Shown piece by piece: positions 8,616-18,543 of a stretch of 64,000 nucleotides of DNA. The stretch is from Lentimicrobium sp. (lineage in GTDB: Bacteria > Bacteroidota > Bacteroidia > Bacteroidales > Lentimicrobiaceae): NCBI GenBank assembly GCA_019429275.1, contig JAHYJC010000005.1, positions 78,325 through 142,324 of the forward strand, in the 5' to 3' direction. The notes beneath the pieces were generated by a model. It was not told the DNA's origin, searched no databases, and worked only from the letters and a program-made list of their open reading frames with translations. Position 1 is the stretch's first letter; the number at the start of each line of letters is the position of its first letter. A program made the translations under genes and the position numbers.

Positions 8616-10289
8616 TTATCTTATGACACTGATTTTCTTACTGCTGACTGCTGATCCATCATCAAGCATTATCAGATAAATACCAACCGGCCAGTTTGAA
8701 GTATTAATTTCAAGTTTTTGGTTGATATCAACAATGGCTATTAATTCAGTGGAATAAATAATTTTTCCCAATTGATTGATTACCTGTGCTTTGATATTTC
8801 GGTTTTGTTCAGTGGTGAACTCAATAAATAACTGGCTGTTTGCAGGATTAGGATATGCTTCAAATCCGGTTGTAACCGGAATTTTATCAATGCCGACACT
8901 CACTACATCAAACTGGGCGGTTTGTACATATTCAAAGGTTGTGCCCGAGGCAAGCGTTGTTCCTCCTGATGTAAGTCTGTAAAAACCAGCTCCGTTTCCA
9001 CAGCAAATGCCATTTCCACCGGCATCATAAATAAAGAACTCATAACATCCGTCGGCCGGTAATTCAACATCTGTATTTTCAACATTGTTCGGCAGAGTAT
9101 AAGGCCCTCCGCTGGCAATCACTGAGCCGTTGCCGTCTTTAATTTCCCAGGTAATTTCTTCAGGACTATTGTCAGTTCTGATTTTCACCAGAACTTCACG
9201 GGTTGAGTTAAGTGCCGGCTCAAAAGTGTGCAAGATTGTGTCATTTTTTAAATATTGGTCCGTTGTGCCATTAACAGACTGAGCATACAGTTTAAAAGAA
9301 TTAGTTGCAAGTATTTCATAGTTTACTTCGGGAATTTCAATCAAAGCAGATTCAAGCACCCCAAGATTCCCATTCCAGGTATAAGTTTGAATGTCTTCGT
9401 TGTTTACCTGATATTTAAGTTCAAGTGAAGTGAGGGGATTATTACCATTATTTCTGATGCGGACAATCGGATTAAGATATGTCTGGCAATAATTGGAAAC
9501 AAGATTGGTAAATTCCATGATTTCAACATCGTTGGAATATGGTGCAATGAAATTTCCTTCCGACAAATTGCATGACTGGTGAATCTCTTTACTAAGTGGG
9601 TTCTGAACAAAAGCTATCACACTTAACTGATCAAGATTATAGACATTAGCCAACTCCCAATACGACTGAATAATCATATAATCACCTGCACTTATGGGCG
9701 TAGGTAGTGATATTCCGGTTTTGGTGGGAAGTAGCTTTTTCATTACGTTGTAAAAATCGCGTTCACCATTTGATCCCGGAGGATTTGTGAAATGAATGTG
9801 CTCCTCAATTATTGCCATAAAGGCTGCAGCCTGCCCGGTTATATTGCTCGTGGCTTCAATCAACATAGTCACAAACAGGGTGTCATTTGTCGGGGATAAA
9901 CTTTGAAAAACACTTAATTCAAATGGAGAGGGCACTGCATAACGGGTATTCACTGTATTAATGTTCCATGAATTCGGATGTCCGTTAAAATAGTTACCGT
10001 CAAGAACTGAATTTGGAACCGAAACGACGCCATAGTAGGAAGTTCTGGCGGCTGCATCGGCAGGGTTGTGGTTGTACATGGGGTCATATCCCGGCCAGCT
10101 TGTATGGTACATTATAGATGTAATTTTATCGGAATTATTTACAAGAAAGGTGTGCAGACCGGGATTGACAGAGGCGCATGGACCACAACTTGCCTGTGTG
10201 AAGTGCTCAAGCAGAACCAGCCGCTGCGACTGAGCCATCAGAACCTGAGCGAAGAGGAATAAAACAAAAAAAGTAGCTGATTTTTTCAT
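8616..10289 (-). CDS. Secreted Omp28-like protein with T9SS sorting domain
   Basis: 557-residue exported protein. It begins with a signal peptide (MKKSATFFVLFLFAQVLMAQS). Residues about 25-240 form an Omp28/thioredoxin-like domain with the motif SCGPCASVNPG near residue 34, a CxxC that could be redox-active. A middle stretch (EFFIYDAGGNGICCGNG) resembles a small cysteine-containing domain. The last about 80 residues are a type A T9SS sorting domain: YPNPANSQLFIEF, then GIYLIML and a basic C-terminus. It is therefore expected to cross the outer membrane by T9SS. The function is unknown. It is transcribed alone and divergently from another T9SS-tailed gene. The window has a second Omp28-family gene at 59250-60158. 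Confidence 0.83.
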   Translation of the reverse strand: MKKSATFFVLFLFAQVLMAQSQRLVLLEHFTQASCGPCASVNPGLHTFLVNNSDKITSIMYHTSWPGYDPMYNHNPADAAARTSYYGVVSVPNSVLDGNYFNGHPNSWNINTVNTRYAVPSPFELSVFQSLSPTNDTLFVTMLIEATSNITGQAAAFMAIIEEHIHFTNPPGSNGERDFYNVMKKLLPTKTGISLPTPISAGDYMIIQSYWELANVYNLDQLSVIAFVQNPLSKEIHQSCNLSEGNFIAPYSNDVEIMEFTNLVSNYCQTYLNPIVRIRNNGNNPLTSLELKYQVNNEDIQTYTWNGNLGVLESALIEIPEVNYEILATNSFKLYAQSVNGTTDQYLKNDTILHTFEPALNSTREVLVKIRTDNSPEEITWEIKDGNGSVIASGGPYTLPNNVENTDVELPADGCYEFFIYDAGGNGICCGNGAGFYRLTSGGTTLASGTTFEYVQTAQFDVVSVGIDKIPVTTGFEAYPNPANSQLFIEFTTEQNRNIKAQVINQLGKIIYSTELIAIVDINQKLEINTSNWPVGIYLIMLDDGSAVSSKKISVIR

Positions 10290-10560
10290 GAAGATGAATT
10301 TTTAAATTTCATATGCAAATGTCAGCATTTTTGATACGCAAAAATGAATCTGAATAGTTTTTAAAAAATATTTTTAAGATTGAATGTGAAATCAGATTAA
10401 AAATATTAGTTTTGTAGCTTAATAAAAAATGAGTAATGAACACAAAGGCTCATTATTAATAAATTCATATATCAAGTTTAATATATGAAAATTTTAGCAT
10501 GATTTTTGCTGTAATAAAATTTATCATCTTGATTTTAATTGCTTCTAAATTGACCTGATT

Positions 10561-11292
10561 ATGAAAAATATTTTACTAACTCTTCTTTTTACTTTTGCAA
10601 TTTTATTTGCAACACAGGCGCAGTCACTTGTACTCAAAGACAAGGATGGCGTTGATGTAACCGGGCAAACCATAGATTATTACTGTACTCCGGGCTATAG
10701 TTTTGCATCATTGGGACTTGATGTTTACAATGTTTCTGATGCCGCAAAAAGTGTTAAAGTAAGGAAAACTGATATTCAAATGGTTGAGGGCTCTGCCTCC
10801 ATGATTTGCTGGGAAGCTTGTTATCCGGCTCATGTTATTGAAACACCTGATCCGCTCAGAATAGATGCAGGATCTTATGTAACCAATTTTACCGGAGATC
10901 TTTCGTATGGAACTACTCAGGGTTCTTCAGTGGTTAAATTTACATTTTTTGATGAAACAAACCAATCAGATACCAGTTTTGTCATTATCAATTATATTAT
11001 TGGAACGCTGGGCGTAAATAATAATTCAATTTTGCGTGCTGAAATTTCAAATGCCTATCCTAATCCGACAATTGATCTTACCTCCGTTGACTATAAAATT
11101 CCACAGAATGTTAATGGTGCTTACATCAGAGTCAACAATTTACTTGGTACCACCGTTTCAGAAATTAAATTAAAATCCGTACAGGGTAAAGTTGCTATTG
11201 ATGTAAGTAATTTAAAGGATGGCGTTTATTTTTATTCGCTCATTATAAATAATTCTGCTACGCAAACACGAAAATTTGTGGTAAAGCGTTAG
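10561..11292 (+). CDS. Secreted T9SS-tailed protein of unknown function
   Basis: 243 residues. A signal peptide spans about residues 1-21 (MKNILLTLLFTFAILFATQA). The middle (about 22-155) has no family I recognise; it reads as a beta-rich domain with cysteines (ICWEACYP). The C-terminal 75 residues are a type A T9SS sorting domain with AYPNPTIDLTSVDY, the DGVYFYSL strand and the final RKFVVKR. It is a monocistronic unit followed by a strong terminator. The upstream 270 bases, shared with the divergent Omp28-like gene, are AT-rich and I could not fix a promoter in them. Confidence 0.78.
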   Translation: MKNILLTLLFTFAILFATQAQSLVLKDKDGVDVTGQTIDYYCTPGYSFASLGLDVYNVSDAAKSVKVRKTDIQMVEGSASMICWEACYPAHVIETPDPLRIDAGSYVTNFTGDLSYGTTQGSSVVKFTFFDETNQSDTSFVIINYIIGTLGVNNNSILRAEISNAYPNPTIDLTSVDYKIPQNVNGAYIRVNNLLGTTVSEIKLKSVQGKVAIDVSNLKDGVYFYSLIINNSATQTRKFVVKR

Positions 11293-11340
11293 TATAAAAG
11301 ATACTCGGAATACTAGGAATACTCGTTTAGCTTAATGTAA

Positions 11341-11368
11341 GAAAAACTCCGCTTTTGCGGAGTTTTTC
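11341..11368 (+). terminator. Intrinsic terminator after the 243-residue T9SS protein
   Basis: A 12-bp perfect stem (GAAAAACTCCGC and its complement) with a TTTT loop, followed by a T-rich tract, ends about 50 bases after the stop codon. In the rest of the 385-base gap before the DoxX gene I see no gene and no promoter I can support. Confidence 0.88.
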
Positions 11369-11677
11369 TGTTTTATATACCTTCCGATTGTTTCCTCCAG
11401 ATCAGTCGATCCAGCTCTTTATTTGTGATTTAACTATCCAAATTTTCAACGTCTGGGGTTATTTTAAGACCCTATGTCAAGATTCTCTATGGTAAAGTCC
11501 GGGAATTAAAATGATTTCTGAATTTCTGCCAATTGGGTAAGAAAATATTTTTAAATTTGAGCAGACAATTTGTTTTTGCACAGAGATAAATACTTCCGTT
11601 TGCAGGGTTTATTCTGTCAGATTCATTTTTTTTGCTTTCGCTTCAATTATTAAATTCTAAATCATTTTTGGCCAATA

Positions 11678-12157
11678 ATGGAATTTTCCAAAACAAAACT
11701 CTTTGCACTGGTTTCACTTCGTCTGGTTATCGGATGGCATTTCTTTTATGAAGGGATGGTTAAAATTTTAAATCCAGCCTGGACCTCAAAAGCATACTTA
11801 CTTGATTCGGGGGGTTTTTTAAAAGAAATATTCGGGTGGATAGCCCTGAACGATGCTGTTTTATGGGTTGTTGATGCTATGAATGCCTGGGGTCTGATGC
11901 TTATTGGATTTTCCTTATTGATTGGTCTTTTTACAAATATAAGTGCCATTTCAGGAATGATTCTGCTTTTTTTCTATTACCTTTCTCATCCTGCTTTACC
12001 CGGAATTGAATATCTCTTTCCTGTTGATGGAAGTTATTTCATTGTTAACAAAACAATTGTGGAACTTTTCGCCCTTTTTGTAATATTTGCTTTTCCAACC
12101 AGCCAAAATATTGGATTGGAAAGGTTTTATGACAAAGCAAAAAATACCAGAGCATGA
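11678..12157 (+). CDS. DoxX family membrane protein
   Basis: 159-residue integral membrane protein with about four hydrophobic segments (residues near 8-25, 58-80, 85-100 and 125-142). The opening LFALVSLRLVIGWHFFYEGMVKILNPAW is typical of the DoxX/TQO small-subunit family. DoxX proteins act in quinone-linked electron transfer in some organisms, but the role here is unknown. Its stop overlaps the next start by four bases (ATGA), so it is translationally coupled to an exported Gfo/Idh/MocA oxidoreductase. That makes a membrane electron sink for the operon's oxidoreductases an attractive but unproven idea. Confidence 0.83.
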   Translation: MEFSKTKLFALVSLRLVIGWHFFYEGMVKILNPAWTSKAYLLDSGGFLKEIFGWIALNDAVLWVVDAMNAWGLMLIGFSLLIGLFTNISAISGMILLFFYYLSHPALPGIEYLFPVDGSYFIVNKTIVELFALFVIFAFPTSQNIGLERFYDKAKNTRA

Positions 12158-13716
12158 ATCAGGATAATAACAACAAGAAGGGTATTAGCCGTCGCGATTT
12201 GCTGGCTGGACTGGCTTCTTTGCCGGTACTTGGAGTTTTGGGATATGGACTTCATCTTCAATCGCAGGATAGAAAAAAATTTAATTCCAGCAGGCTTCAC
12301 AACCTCAATATTCAGATTCCCAAAGGTATTCCCCTGCTTGTTGATGGTCCTCAGCTAAGACTGGGGATTGTTGGGAGCGGAAGCAGAGGCCGTTATATTA
12401 TGAAGGCGCTTGGCTTTGTCAATCCGGCGCGGATTGACGAATGGACTTCTAATGCCTCAAAAGACAAATACTGGAAAGAATATCTTAATGAATTTCTGAG
12501 TCAGAAAAATCTTAATGTCAAGGTCACAGCAATTTGCGATGTTTTCGATAAAAATGCTGGTAGCGGTTTAGCCGCTGCTGCAAATATTCACCGCAATGGC
12601 AGTTCCGGTCAAATGGCCGATATTCCAAAGCGGTTTCTTACCTATCCTGAGTTATGTGCATCGCCAGAGGTTGATGCAGTTATCATTGCCACTCCCGACC
12701 ACCTGCATGTGCCGATTGCCATTGAAGCTGCAAAGCATGGAAAACATGTTTACTGCGAAAAACCACTTTCGTGGACAGTAGAAGAAACATTTGAAATACG
12801 AAAAGTGGTCAAGGATACCGGCATCATTTTCCAGCTGGGCCACCAGGGAAGGCAGACTGAAAGTTATCAGGTAGCTCGTTCTCTTATCAATCAGGATGTT
12901 ATCGGAAAGATTTCGCTCATTGAAGTTTGCACTAACCGCAATGATCCAAACGGAGCCTGGGTTTACGATATTGATCCCGAAGCAAACGAAAATTCTATCG
13001 ACTGGAAGCAGTTTATTGGACCTGCTCCATGGCACGATTTCAGTCCTGAACGTTTCTTTCGCTGGCGTTGTTGGTGGGATTACAGCACAGGTTTAAGCGG
13101 TGACCTTTTTACCCATGAATATGATGCTTTAAATCAGATTCTGGATCTTGGAATTCCCCATTCGGCTGCGGCATCGGGAGGTATATATTTTTACAAAGAT
13201 GGGCGTACCGTGCCCGATGTTCTGAATATGGCTTTCGAATATCCCAAACGTGATCTTACCTTATTGTATAGTGCAACATTGAGCAGCGAAAAAAACCGTG
13301 GCAAAACCATAATGGGTCATGATGCCTGGATGGAACTCGATGAAACACTGACTGTTTATCCTGACCGAAGTTCAACACGGTACAGAAAAGAAATTGAACA
13401 GGGGTTTCTGGAGCCTGGAAAGCCTTTTTATTCTTATGTTCCTGGCCAGGACAAAGTAGATGCCATTACCACCCCAACCGAAAAATATTTTGCAGGCCGT
13501 GGTTTGCTTTATACTTATCGCGATGGTAAAACTGTGGATACCACTCATTTGCATCTTAGAGAATGGCTGAACTGCATCAGGCTGAACAATGGTGCCCAGC
13601 CCAGTTGCAATATTGATCAGGCTTTCGAAGAGGCTATCACCGCACACATGGGAACCATCTCATATCACGAAAACAGACGAACCTTTTGGGATGAAGTAAA
13701 CGAAAAAATAATCTGA
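12154..13716 (+). CDS. Exported Gfo/Idh/MocA family oxidoreductase (first copy)
   Basis: 520 residues. The N-terminus carries a twin-arginine motif (GISRRDLLAG, 14-23) and a hydrophobic stretch, so the protein is probably exported folded with its cofactor by Tat. The Rossmann fingerprint LGIVGSGSRGRY is near residue 71, and the family signature YCEKPLSW near residue 201. GDLFTHEYDALNQI carries the expected active-site histidine of the second domain. Family members oxidise or reduce hydroxyls of sugars with NAD(P). Together with the operon partners this suggests oxidation of a glycoside at C3. It overlaps DoxX by four bases and is followed after 39 bases by the isomerase gene. Confidence 0.9.
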   Translation: MNQDNNNKKGISRRDLLAGLASLPVLGVLGYGLHLQSQDRKKFNSSRLHNLNIQIPKGIPLLVDGPQLRLGIVGSGSRGRYIMKALGFVNPARIDEWTSNASKDKYWKEYLNEFLSQKNLNVKVTAICDVFDKNAGSGLAAAANIHRNGSSGQMADIPKRFLTYPELCASPEVDAVIIATPDHLHVPIAIEAAKHGKHVYCEKPLSWTVEETFEIRKVVKDTGIIFQLGHQGRQTESYQVARSLINQDVIGKISLIEVCTNRNDPNGAWVYDIDPEANENSIDWKQFIGPAPWHDFSPERFFRWRCWWDYSTGLSGDLFTHEYDALNQILDLGIPHSAAASGGIYFYKDGRTVPDVLNMAFEYPKRDLTLLYSATLSSEKNRGKTIMGHDAWMELDETLTVYPDRSSTRYRKEIEQGFLEPGKPFYSYVPGQDKVDAITTPTEKYFAGRGLLYTYRDGKTVDTTHLHLREWLNCIRLNNGAQPSCNIDQAFEEAITAHMGTISYHENRRTFWDEVNEKII

Positions 13717-13755
13717 AAATCATTAGCTATTTCCGGGAAACCGCCATTTGACGCA

Positions 13756-14634
13756 TTGTCCCAGCAAACCAGTAACCACTCTATGACAACAAGAAGAGAT
13801 TTTTTACGATCAATTTCATTGTTTTCTGGAGCAATGGCACTTGAATTCAATTCATCATGCCTGACAAAAACTTCCAAAATCCAAAATGATTTCGGTATCC
13901 AGCTTTGGACAGTTCGCGATCACATTCATGTCAATCTGGATTCCACACTTACCGCATTGGCCGAAATGGGTTATAAAAGTATTGAGGCCTATGATTTTGA
14001 TAGAAAATTTTTTGGCCAAAGTGCTGGTGAATTCAGTAGTGTGATAAAAGACCTTGGCATGCGTTTGACAAGTACACATGCCGGAATAACAAGTGAAAAT
14101 GCAGCAAATTATGCAGAAATTGCAGCGCAATCAGGCTTAGAGTACCTTATTCTGCCTTCGATGATGGGCCGGCCTGCAGCAAAACCCGATGATTTTCGTT
14201 ATTTGGCAAAAGAGATGAATCTGATTGGAGAAAGTTGCAAAATGTCTGGAATTAAATTTGGGTACCATAATCATGATTTCGAATTCAAACCGATGGGAAA
14301 TGAATTGCCCTTTGATCTTCTTCTTCAGGAAACAGATCCTGAGCTTGTATCATTTCAACTTGATATCTATTGGATGGTCAAAGCCGGTAAAAATCCATTG
14401 ACCTATTTTGAAATGTACCCTCAACGTTTTAAAACCTGGCACATCAAAGATATGGGCAACGACGGAGAAAGTTGCATTATTGGAAATGGTAACATTGACT
14501 TTAAGACCCTTCTTAACCATAAGAAAACAGCAGGACTTGAACGAATATTTGTTGAGCAGGAGCATTATGCTGAGGGTACATCGTTGTATTGTGCCGGGCA
14601 AAGCCTTAAATACATCCTTGATCATTTGATTTAA
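13756..14634 (+). CDS. Exported TIM-barrel sugar isomerase/epimerase (AP endonuclease 2 fold)
   Basis: 292 residues with a Tat-type N-terminus (TTRRDFLRSISLF) followed by SSC, a possible lipobox. The TIM-barrel opens with FGIQLWTVRDH. Metal-binding segments typical of the xylose isomerase-like fold are visible: GYHNHDFEF, QLDIYWM, WHIKDMG and FVEQEHY. Relatives in 3-keto-sugar operons act on ketosugars as isomerases, epimerases or lyases. It sits between two Tat-type Gfo/Idh/MocA oxidoreductases, 39 and 16 bases from its neighbours, so all three probably work on the same sugar outside the cytoplasm. Confidence 0.88.
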   Translation: MSQQTSNHSMTTRRDFLRSISLFSGAMALEFNSSCLTKTSKIQNDFGIQLWTVRDHIHVNLDSTLTALAEMGYKSIEAYDFDRKFFGQSAGEFSSVIKDLGMRLTSTHAGITSENAANYAEIAAQSGLEYLILPSMMGRPAAKPDDFRYLAKEMNLIGESCKMSGIKFGYHNHDFEFKPMGNELPFDLLLQETDPELVSFQLDIYWMVKAGKNPLTYFEMYPQRFKTWHIKDMGNDGESCIIGNGNIDFKTLLNHKKTAGLERIFVEQEHYAEGTSLYCAGQSLKYILDHLI

Positions 14635-14650
14635 ACCATAAAACCAGTTT

Positions 14651-16138
14651 ATGATGGAAGAAAAACCTAACACAGACAATGGAATGGATCGTCGAAAGTT
14701 TATACGCAATACTGCGTTGACAGCCGCCGGTTTTATGATTTTGCCCAGCCATGTTATCTCGGGGCTCGGCCATCTTGCTCCCAGCGACAAGCTTAATATA
14801 GTTGGCGTTGGCGTTGGAGGCCGCGGCGGTGGTGTTATCCGGGCTGTCAGCAGTCAGAATATCATTGCACTCTGCGATGTTGACTGGAAATACTCAGCCA
14901 AAATTTTTGGTGAATTTCCTGATGCAAAGAAGTATTACGACTGGCGAAAGATGTTTGATGAACTCGGCAAGTCAATTGATGCAGTAGTCGTTGGCACACC
15001 TGACCATACTCATGCCATCATCAGCATAAATGCCATGAAAATGGGGAAACATGTGTATTGCGAAAAACCCCTGACACATTCAGTTTGGGAGTCAAGACAA
15101 ATGACCGAAATTGCCCGTGAATATAAGGTTGCTACACAAATGGGCAATCAGGGAAATTCAGGTGAAGGTATACGTCAGGTTTGTGAATGGGTTTGGGATG
15201 ACGCAATCGGAGAAGTCCATGAAGCCCATGCCTGGACAAATCGTCCCATCTGGCCACAAGGATTAGAAAGACCTAAAGACGTAATGCAAATACCTGATAC
15301 CCTTGCCTGGGATCTTTTCCTCGGCCCTGCGAAAGAACGTCCATATAACTCCATTTATACACCCTGGAACTGGCGCGGTTGGTGGGATTTTGGAACCGGA
15401 GCACTTGGCGATATGGCTTGTCATATTATGGATCCGATCTTTATGTCGTTGAACCTCAGGTACCCGATCCGTGTTCAGGGGACTTCATCACAATTTAACA
15501 CTGAATCACCGCCTTTGGCCGAAGTTGTAAAATATGTTTTCCCGGCAAGGGAAAAATTCAAAGGCGTTAAAATGCCTGAACTAAATGTAATCTGGTGGGA
15601 TGGAGGTTTACTTCCCCCACGTCCGGCTGAGCTGCCCGATGGTGAAATTATGGGACGAGATCCAAACGGTGGTTGCCTTTTGATTGGTTCTAAAGGGAAA
15701 ATTATGACCGGCTGCTATGGTAAAGATCCTTTCCTGCTTCCACTTGATTATGATAAAAGTTACAAGCGTCCGGCCCCTGAAATGCGCAGAATCACCACCA
15801 GTCATGAAATGGATTGGGTACGTGCCTGTAAAGAGTCACCGGAGAACAGGGTAGAAGCCAGTTCTTATTTTGGCTACTCGGGCCCTATGAATGAAATGGT
15901 GGTTATGGGAGTAGTTGCTGTCAGACTACAAGACCTGAAACGCGAACTTTTGTGGAACGGCGAAAAAATGCAGTTCACCAACATCAGCGACAGTGACGAA
16001 ATACGAGTGGTTAAAAGCGACAGATTTGAAGTTATCGAAGGTCATCCGCACTTCGATACACAGCATGAAACCATGAACGCAAAAGTTGCTGCTGATGAAT
16101 ACATCAGACACACATATCGTGAAGGCTGGACAATATAA
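14651..16138 (+). CDS. Exported Gfo/Idh/MocA family oxidoreductase (second copy)
   Basis: 495 residues. The Tat-type signal reads MDRRKFIRNTALTAAGF. NAD-binding fingerprint VGVGVGGRGGG lies near residues 51-61, HVYCEKPLTH near 132-141 and QMGNQGNSGEG near 157-167. The second domain has GALGDMACHIMDPIF with the likely catalytic-region histidine. It is distinct in sequence from the first copy (12154-13716), so the two probably catalyse different steps, for example oxidation of an intact glycoside and later reduction of the free ketosugar. That division of labour is inference. Confidence 0.9.
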   Translation: MMEEKPNTDNGMDRRKFIRNTALTAAGFMILPSHVISGLGHLAPSDKLNIVGVGVGGRGGGVIRAVSSQNIIALCDVDWKYSAKIFGEFPDAKKYYDWRKMFDELGKSIDAVVVGTPDHTHAIISINAMKMGKHVYCEKPLTHSVWESRQMTEIAREYKVATQMGNQGNSGEGIRQVCEWVWDDAIGEVHEAHAWTNRPIWPQGLERPKDVMQIPDTLAWDLFLGPAKERPYNSIYTPWNWRGWWDFGTGALGDMACHIMDPIFMSLNLRYPIRVQGTSSQFNTESPPLAEVVKYVFPAREKFKGVKMPELNVIWWDGGLLPPRPAELPDGEIMGRDPNGGCLLIGSKGKIMTGCYGKDPFLLPLDYDKSYKRPAPEMRRITTSHEMDWVRACKESPENRVEASSYFGYSGPMNEMVVMGVVAVRLQDLKRELLWNGEKMQFTNISDSDEIRVVKSDRFEVIEGHPHFDTQHETMNAKVAADEYIRHTYREGWTI

Positions 16139-16250
16139 AGAGAGGTATTGCTTATGGTCCTCGTTAGGGAGACGGAGGAATTATTCTTTAGCTCCACGCC
16201 TTAATTAATAATCAGAAACATGAATTTATTAATCATTAAAACCTTGAAAA

Positions 16251-17015
16251 ATGAAGAAAGTACTTTTTGTTCTTGCAGTTTCACTTGCGATGGTTTCCTG
16301 TAATCAGATAGGAAACAAAACTTCCAAAGGCGAAAAAGCCGAAGAAGCTGTTTTGGTAAATGCATTGACCGAGACCGAAATTGCCGATGGCTGGATGCTG
16401 ATGTTCGATGGTGAAAACCCCGGAAAATGGCGTGGCTATGGCAAGGATTATTTTCCCACAGGTTGGGTGATTGCAGATGGAACTTTGCAGTGCCTGGGTT
16501 CTGGTCGCGGTGAAGCTGGCTCTCAGGACGGCGGTGACATCATTTATGATGAAAAATTTCAAAATTTTGAACTATCGCTTGAATGGAAAATATCTCCGGG
16601 AGGAAACAGCGGTATCTTATATCTAGCTCAGGAAATTCCCGGAAAAACAATCTGGCAAACTGCTCCGGAAATGCAGGTACTTGACAATACAACTCATCCC
16701 GATGGCCGCGATGGACTTCATAGTGCCGGTGCACTTTACGATATGATTGGTGTTCCTCAGGATAAAGTAAAACCTGTAAGTGAATGGAATCAGGTTAAGT
16801 TGCTGGTTTATAAGGGTTTGGTTGAGCATTGGCTAAACGGAGAAAAAGTTGTAGAGTATCATTTATGGACACCTGAATGGAACGAAATGGTTGCAAAAAG
16901 CAAATTTCCTGAGTACAACCCCGATTGGGCAAATGTGGCTCAGGAAGGTTTCATCGGACTTCAGGATCATGGTGATGATGTCTGGTACAGAAACATCAAA
17001 ATCAGAAAATTGTAA
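16251..17015 (+). CDS. DUF1080 lipoprotein, likely 3-keto-disaccharide/glycoside hydrolase
   Basis: 254 residues. The start is a lipoprotein signal with the lipobox AMVSC around Cys17. The mature part is a DUF1080 concanavalin-like domain: GWMLMFDGENPGKWRGYG near the front, then FQNFELSLEWKISPGGNSGI, PEMQVLDNTTHPDG and GLQDHGDDVWYRNIKIR at the end. Members of this family have been shown to cleave 3-keto-glycosides. The Tat-exported oxidoreductases upstream could supply such a substrate. It is separated by 112 bases from the preceding gene but has its own strong terminator behind it, so it closes the operon. Confidence 0.88.
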   Translation: MKKVLFVLAVSLAMVSCNQIGNKTSKGEKAEEAVLVNALTETEIADGWMLMFDGENPGKWRGYGKDYFPTGWVIADGTLQCLGSGRGEAGSQDGGDIIYDEKFQNFELSLEWKISPGGNSGILYLAQEIPGKTIWQTAPEMQVLDNTTHPDGRDGLHSAGALYDMIGVPQDKVKPVSEWNQVKLLVYKGLVEHWLNGEKVVEYHLWTPEWNEMVAKSKFPEYNPDWANVAQEGFIGLQDHGDDVWYRNIKIRKL

Positions 17016-17043
17016 TCGACTGCTAATAAAACAGATAAAAATT

Positions 17044-17067
17044 AAGGCCGGATCAAAGTCCGGCCTT
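17044..17067. terminator. Intrinsic terminator between the DUF1080 gene and metK
   Basis: A 9-bp GC-rich stem (AAGGCCGGA with TCCGGCCTT) and a 6-base loop lie between two convergent genes, 28 bases past the DUF1080 stop and 20 bases from the metK stop. It can serve both strands. Confidence 0.75.
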
Positions 17068-17087
17068 TACGCTTTGTGGCTGACAAT

Positions 17088-18416
17088 TTATTTAAGTCCA
17101 AAGGCAGATTTAACCTGGTCAACATAGTCAGTACATTCCCAGGCAAACAGTTTTACTTTTTTAAAGATCCGGGTTTCTCCGTTAATTACTTTATTAAAAG
17201 TATCACCATTTGAATAGTAAACTTCAACTTCTTCTTCTCTCGGATCACGGCCAAAATGGCCATAACTGGCAGTCTGGGTATATATAGGATTACGAAGTCC
17301 GAATCTGTTGATGATAGAAAACGGACGCATGTCAAACAATTTATTTACCACTCCGGCAATTTCTCCATCGGTAAGTGCTATGCCTTCTGAGTTAGTGACT
17401 CTTGCTGAACCATTAGTATTTACATAAAGTCCAACAGGCTGTGCAATACCTATTGCATAGGCAACCTGAACCAAAACCTCATCGGCAACTCCGGCAGCAA
17501 CAAGGTTTTTGGCGATATGCCGCGCTGCATAGGCTGCCGAGCGGTCAACTTTTGAGGGATCTTTGCCCGAGAAAGCTCCACCGCCATGCGCTCCTTTGCC
17601 GCCATAAGTATCAACGATGATTTTTCTGCCGGTAAGCCCGGTGTCGCCGTGCGGCCCACCGATTACAAATTTTCCGGTGGGGTTTACATGTAAGGTAAAA
17701 TTATCGTCAAATAACAATTTGATATGATCGGGCAATTGCCTGACTACTCTCGGAATCAGAATTTCACGAACGTCCTTTTCGATTGCCTGCCGCATTTTTT
17801 CATCACCTTCCTTTTCGGGAAGTGATTGATCAGCAAAATCGTCATGCTGGGTTGAAATAACTATAGTATCAATTCTAACCGGATGATTATTATCATCGTA
17901 TTCAATGGTAACCTGCGATTTTGAATCGGGCCTGAGGTAAGTCATCTCTTTTCCCTCTTTGCGGATTTTGGCAAGTTCCTGCAAAAGTGAATGTGCCAAC
18001 TCAATGGGCATAGGCATGAGGTTCTCCATGTCGCGGGTGGCATAACCAAACATCATTCCCTGATCCCCGGCACCTTGTTCCTCAGGGCTTTCACGCATAA
18101 CTCCTCGATTGATATCAGCCGATTGTTCGTGAATGGTTGATATAATCCCACAGGATTCGCCTTCAAAACGATACTCGTTCTTGGTATATCCTATGTCTTT
18201 TATTGTTTTTCTTACAACTTTATGCAGATCAACATAACCTTCAGTTCTTACTTCGCCACTGCAAACCGTAAGTCCCGTAGTAACAAGCGTTTCACAAGCT
18301 ACTTTTGAGTTTGGGTCGAAGCGCAGAAACTCGTCGAGCAGCGCATCAGAAATCTGATCGGCAACTTTATCAGGATGCCCCTCCGAAACGGATTCGGATG
18401 TAAAAAGGTAAGCCAT
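17088..18416 (-). CDS. metK: S-adenosylmethionine synthetase
   Basis: Makes S-adenosylmethionine from methionine and ATP in the cytoplasm. 442 residues, slightly longer than the usual about 385-420. It has the N-terminal [21 protein letters not shown] signature, GEQ-type loop segment [17 protein letters not shown], the C-terminal [16 protein letters not shown] motif and the [11 protein letters not shown] loop, all intact. It is a single-gene unit facing the DUF1080 operon. Its leader of about 130 bases contains a likely promoter and a pseudoknot-capable segment (see the riboswitch entry), so feedback by SAM is likely. Confidence 0.97.
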   Translation of the reverse strand: MAYLFTSESVSEGHPDKVADQISDALLDEFLRFDPNSKVACETLVTTGLTVCSGEVRTEGYVDLHKVVRKTIKDIGYTKNEYRFEGESCGIISTIHEQSADINRGVMRESPEEQGAGDQGMMFGYATRDMENLMPMPIELAHSLLQELAKIRKEGKEMTYLRPDSKSQVTIEYDDNNHPVRIDTIVISTQHDDFADQSLPEKEGDEKMRQAIEKDVREILIPRVVRQLPDHIKLLFDDNFTLHVNPTGKFVIGGPHGDTGLTGRKIIVDTYGGKGAHGGGAFSGKDPSKVDRSAAYAARHIAKNLVAAGVADEVLVQVAYAIGIAQPVGLYVNTNGSARVTNSEGIALTDGEIAGVVNKLFDMRPFSIINRFGLRNPIYTQTASYGHFGRDPREEEVEVYYSNGDTFNKVINGETRIFKKVKLFAWECTDYVDQVKSAFGLK

Positions 18417-18472
18417 TATAACAAGCTGTTAATTAAGAAATTATGTAAGATGGAAACAGAGGATCAAAGGCA

Positions 18473-18525
18473 AGAGATGCTTTAGCATTTTTTTTAATGG
18501 TTGCAATCAATCAAATCTCTCCATT
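18473..18525 (-). ncRNA. Candidate SAM-II-like riboswitch in the metK leader
   Basis: Read on the minus strand, AATGG (18525-18521) pairs with CCATT (18500-18496), and AGAGAT (18520-18515) inside that loop pairs with ATCTCT (18478-18473) downstream, which gives an H-type pseudoknot. The loop ends in TTGCAA and the linker is A-rich followed by GCTAAA (18486-18481), both words I associate with the SAM-II (metA-type) aptamer. The element lies between a -7 promoter box and metK, as expected for a SAM-responsive control of SAM synthetase. The first stem runs straight into the second with no linker, which is tight, so the exact fold may differ. Confidence 0.5.
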
Positions 18526-18543
18526 CCGGCTTAACCGGCGGAG

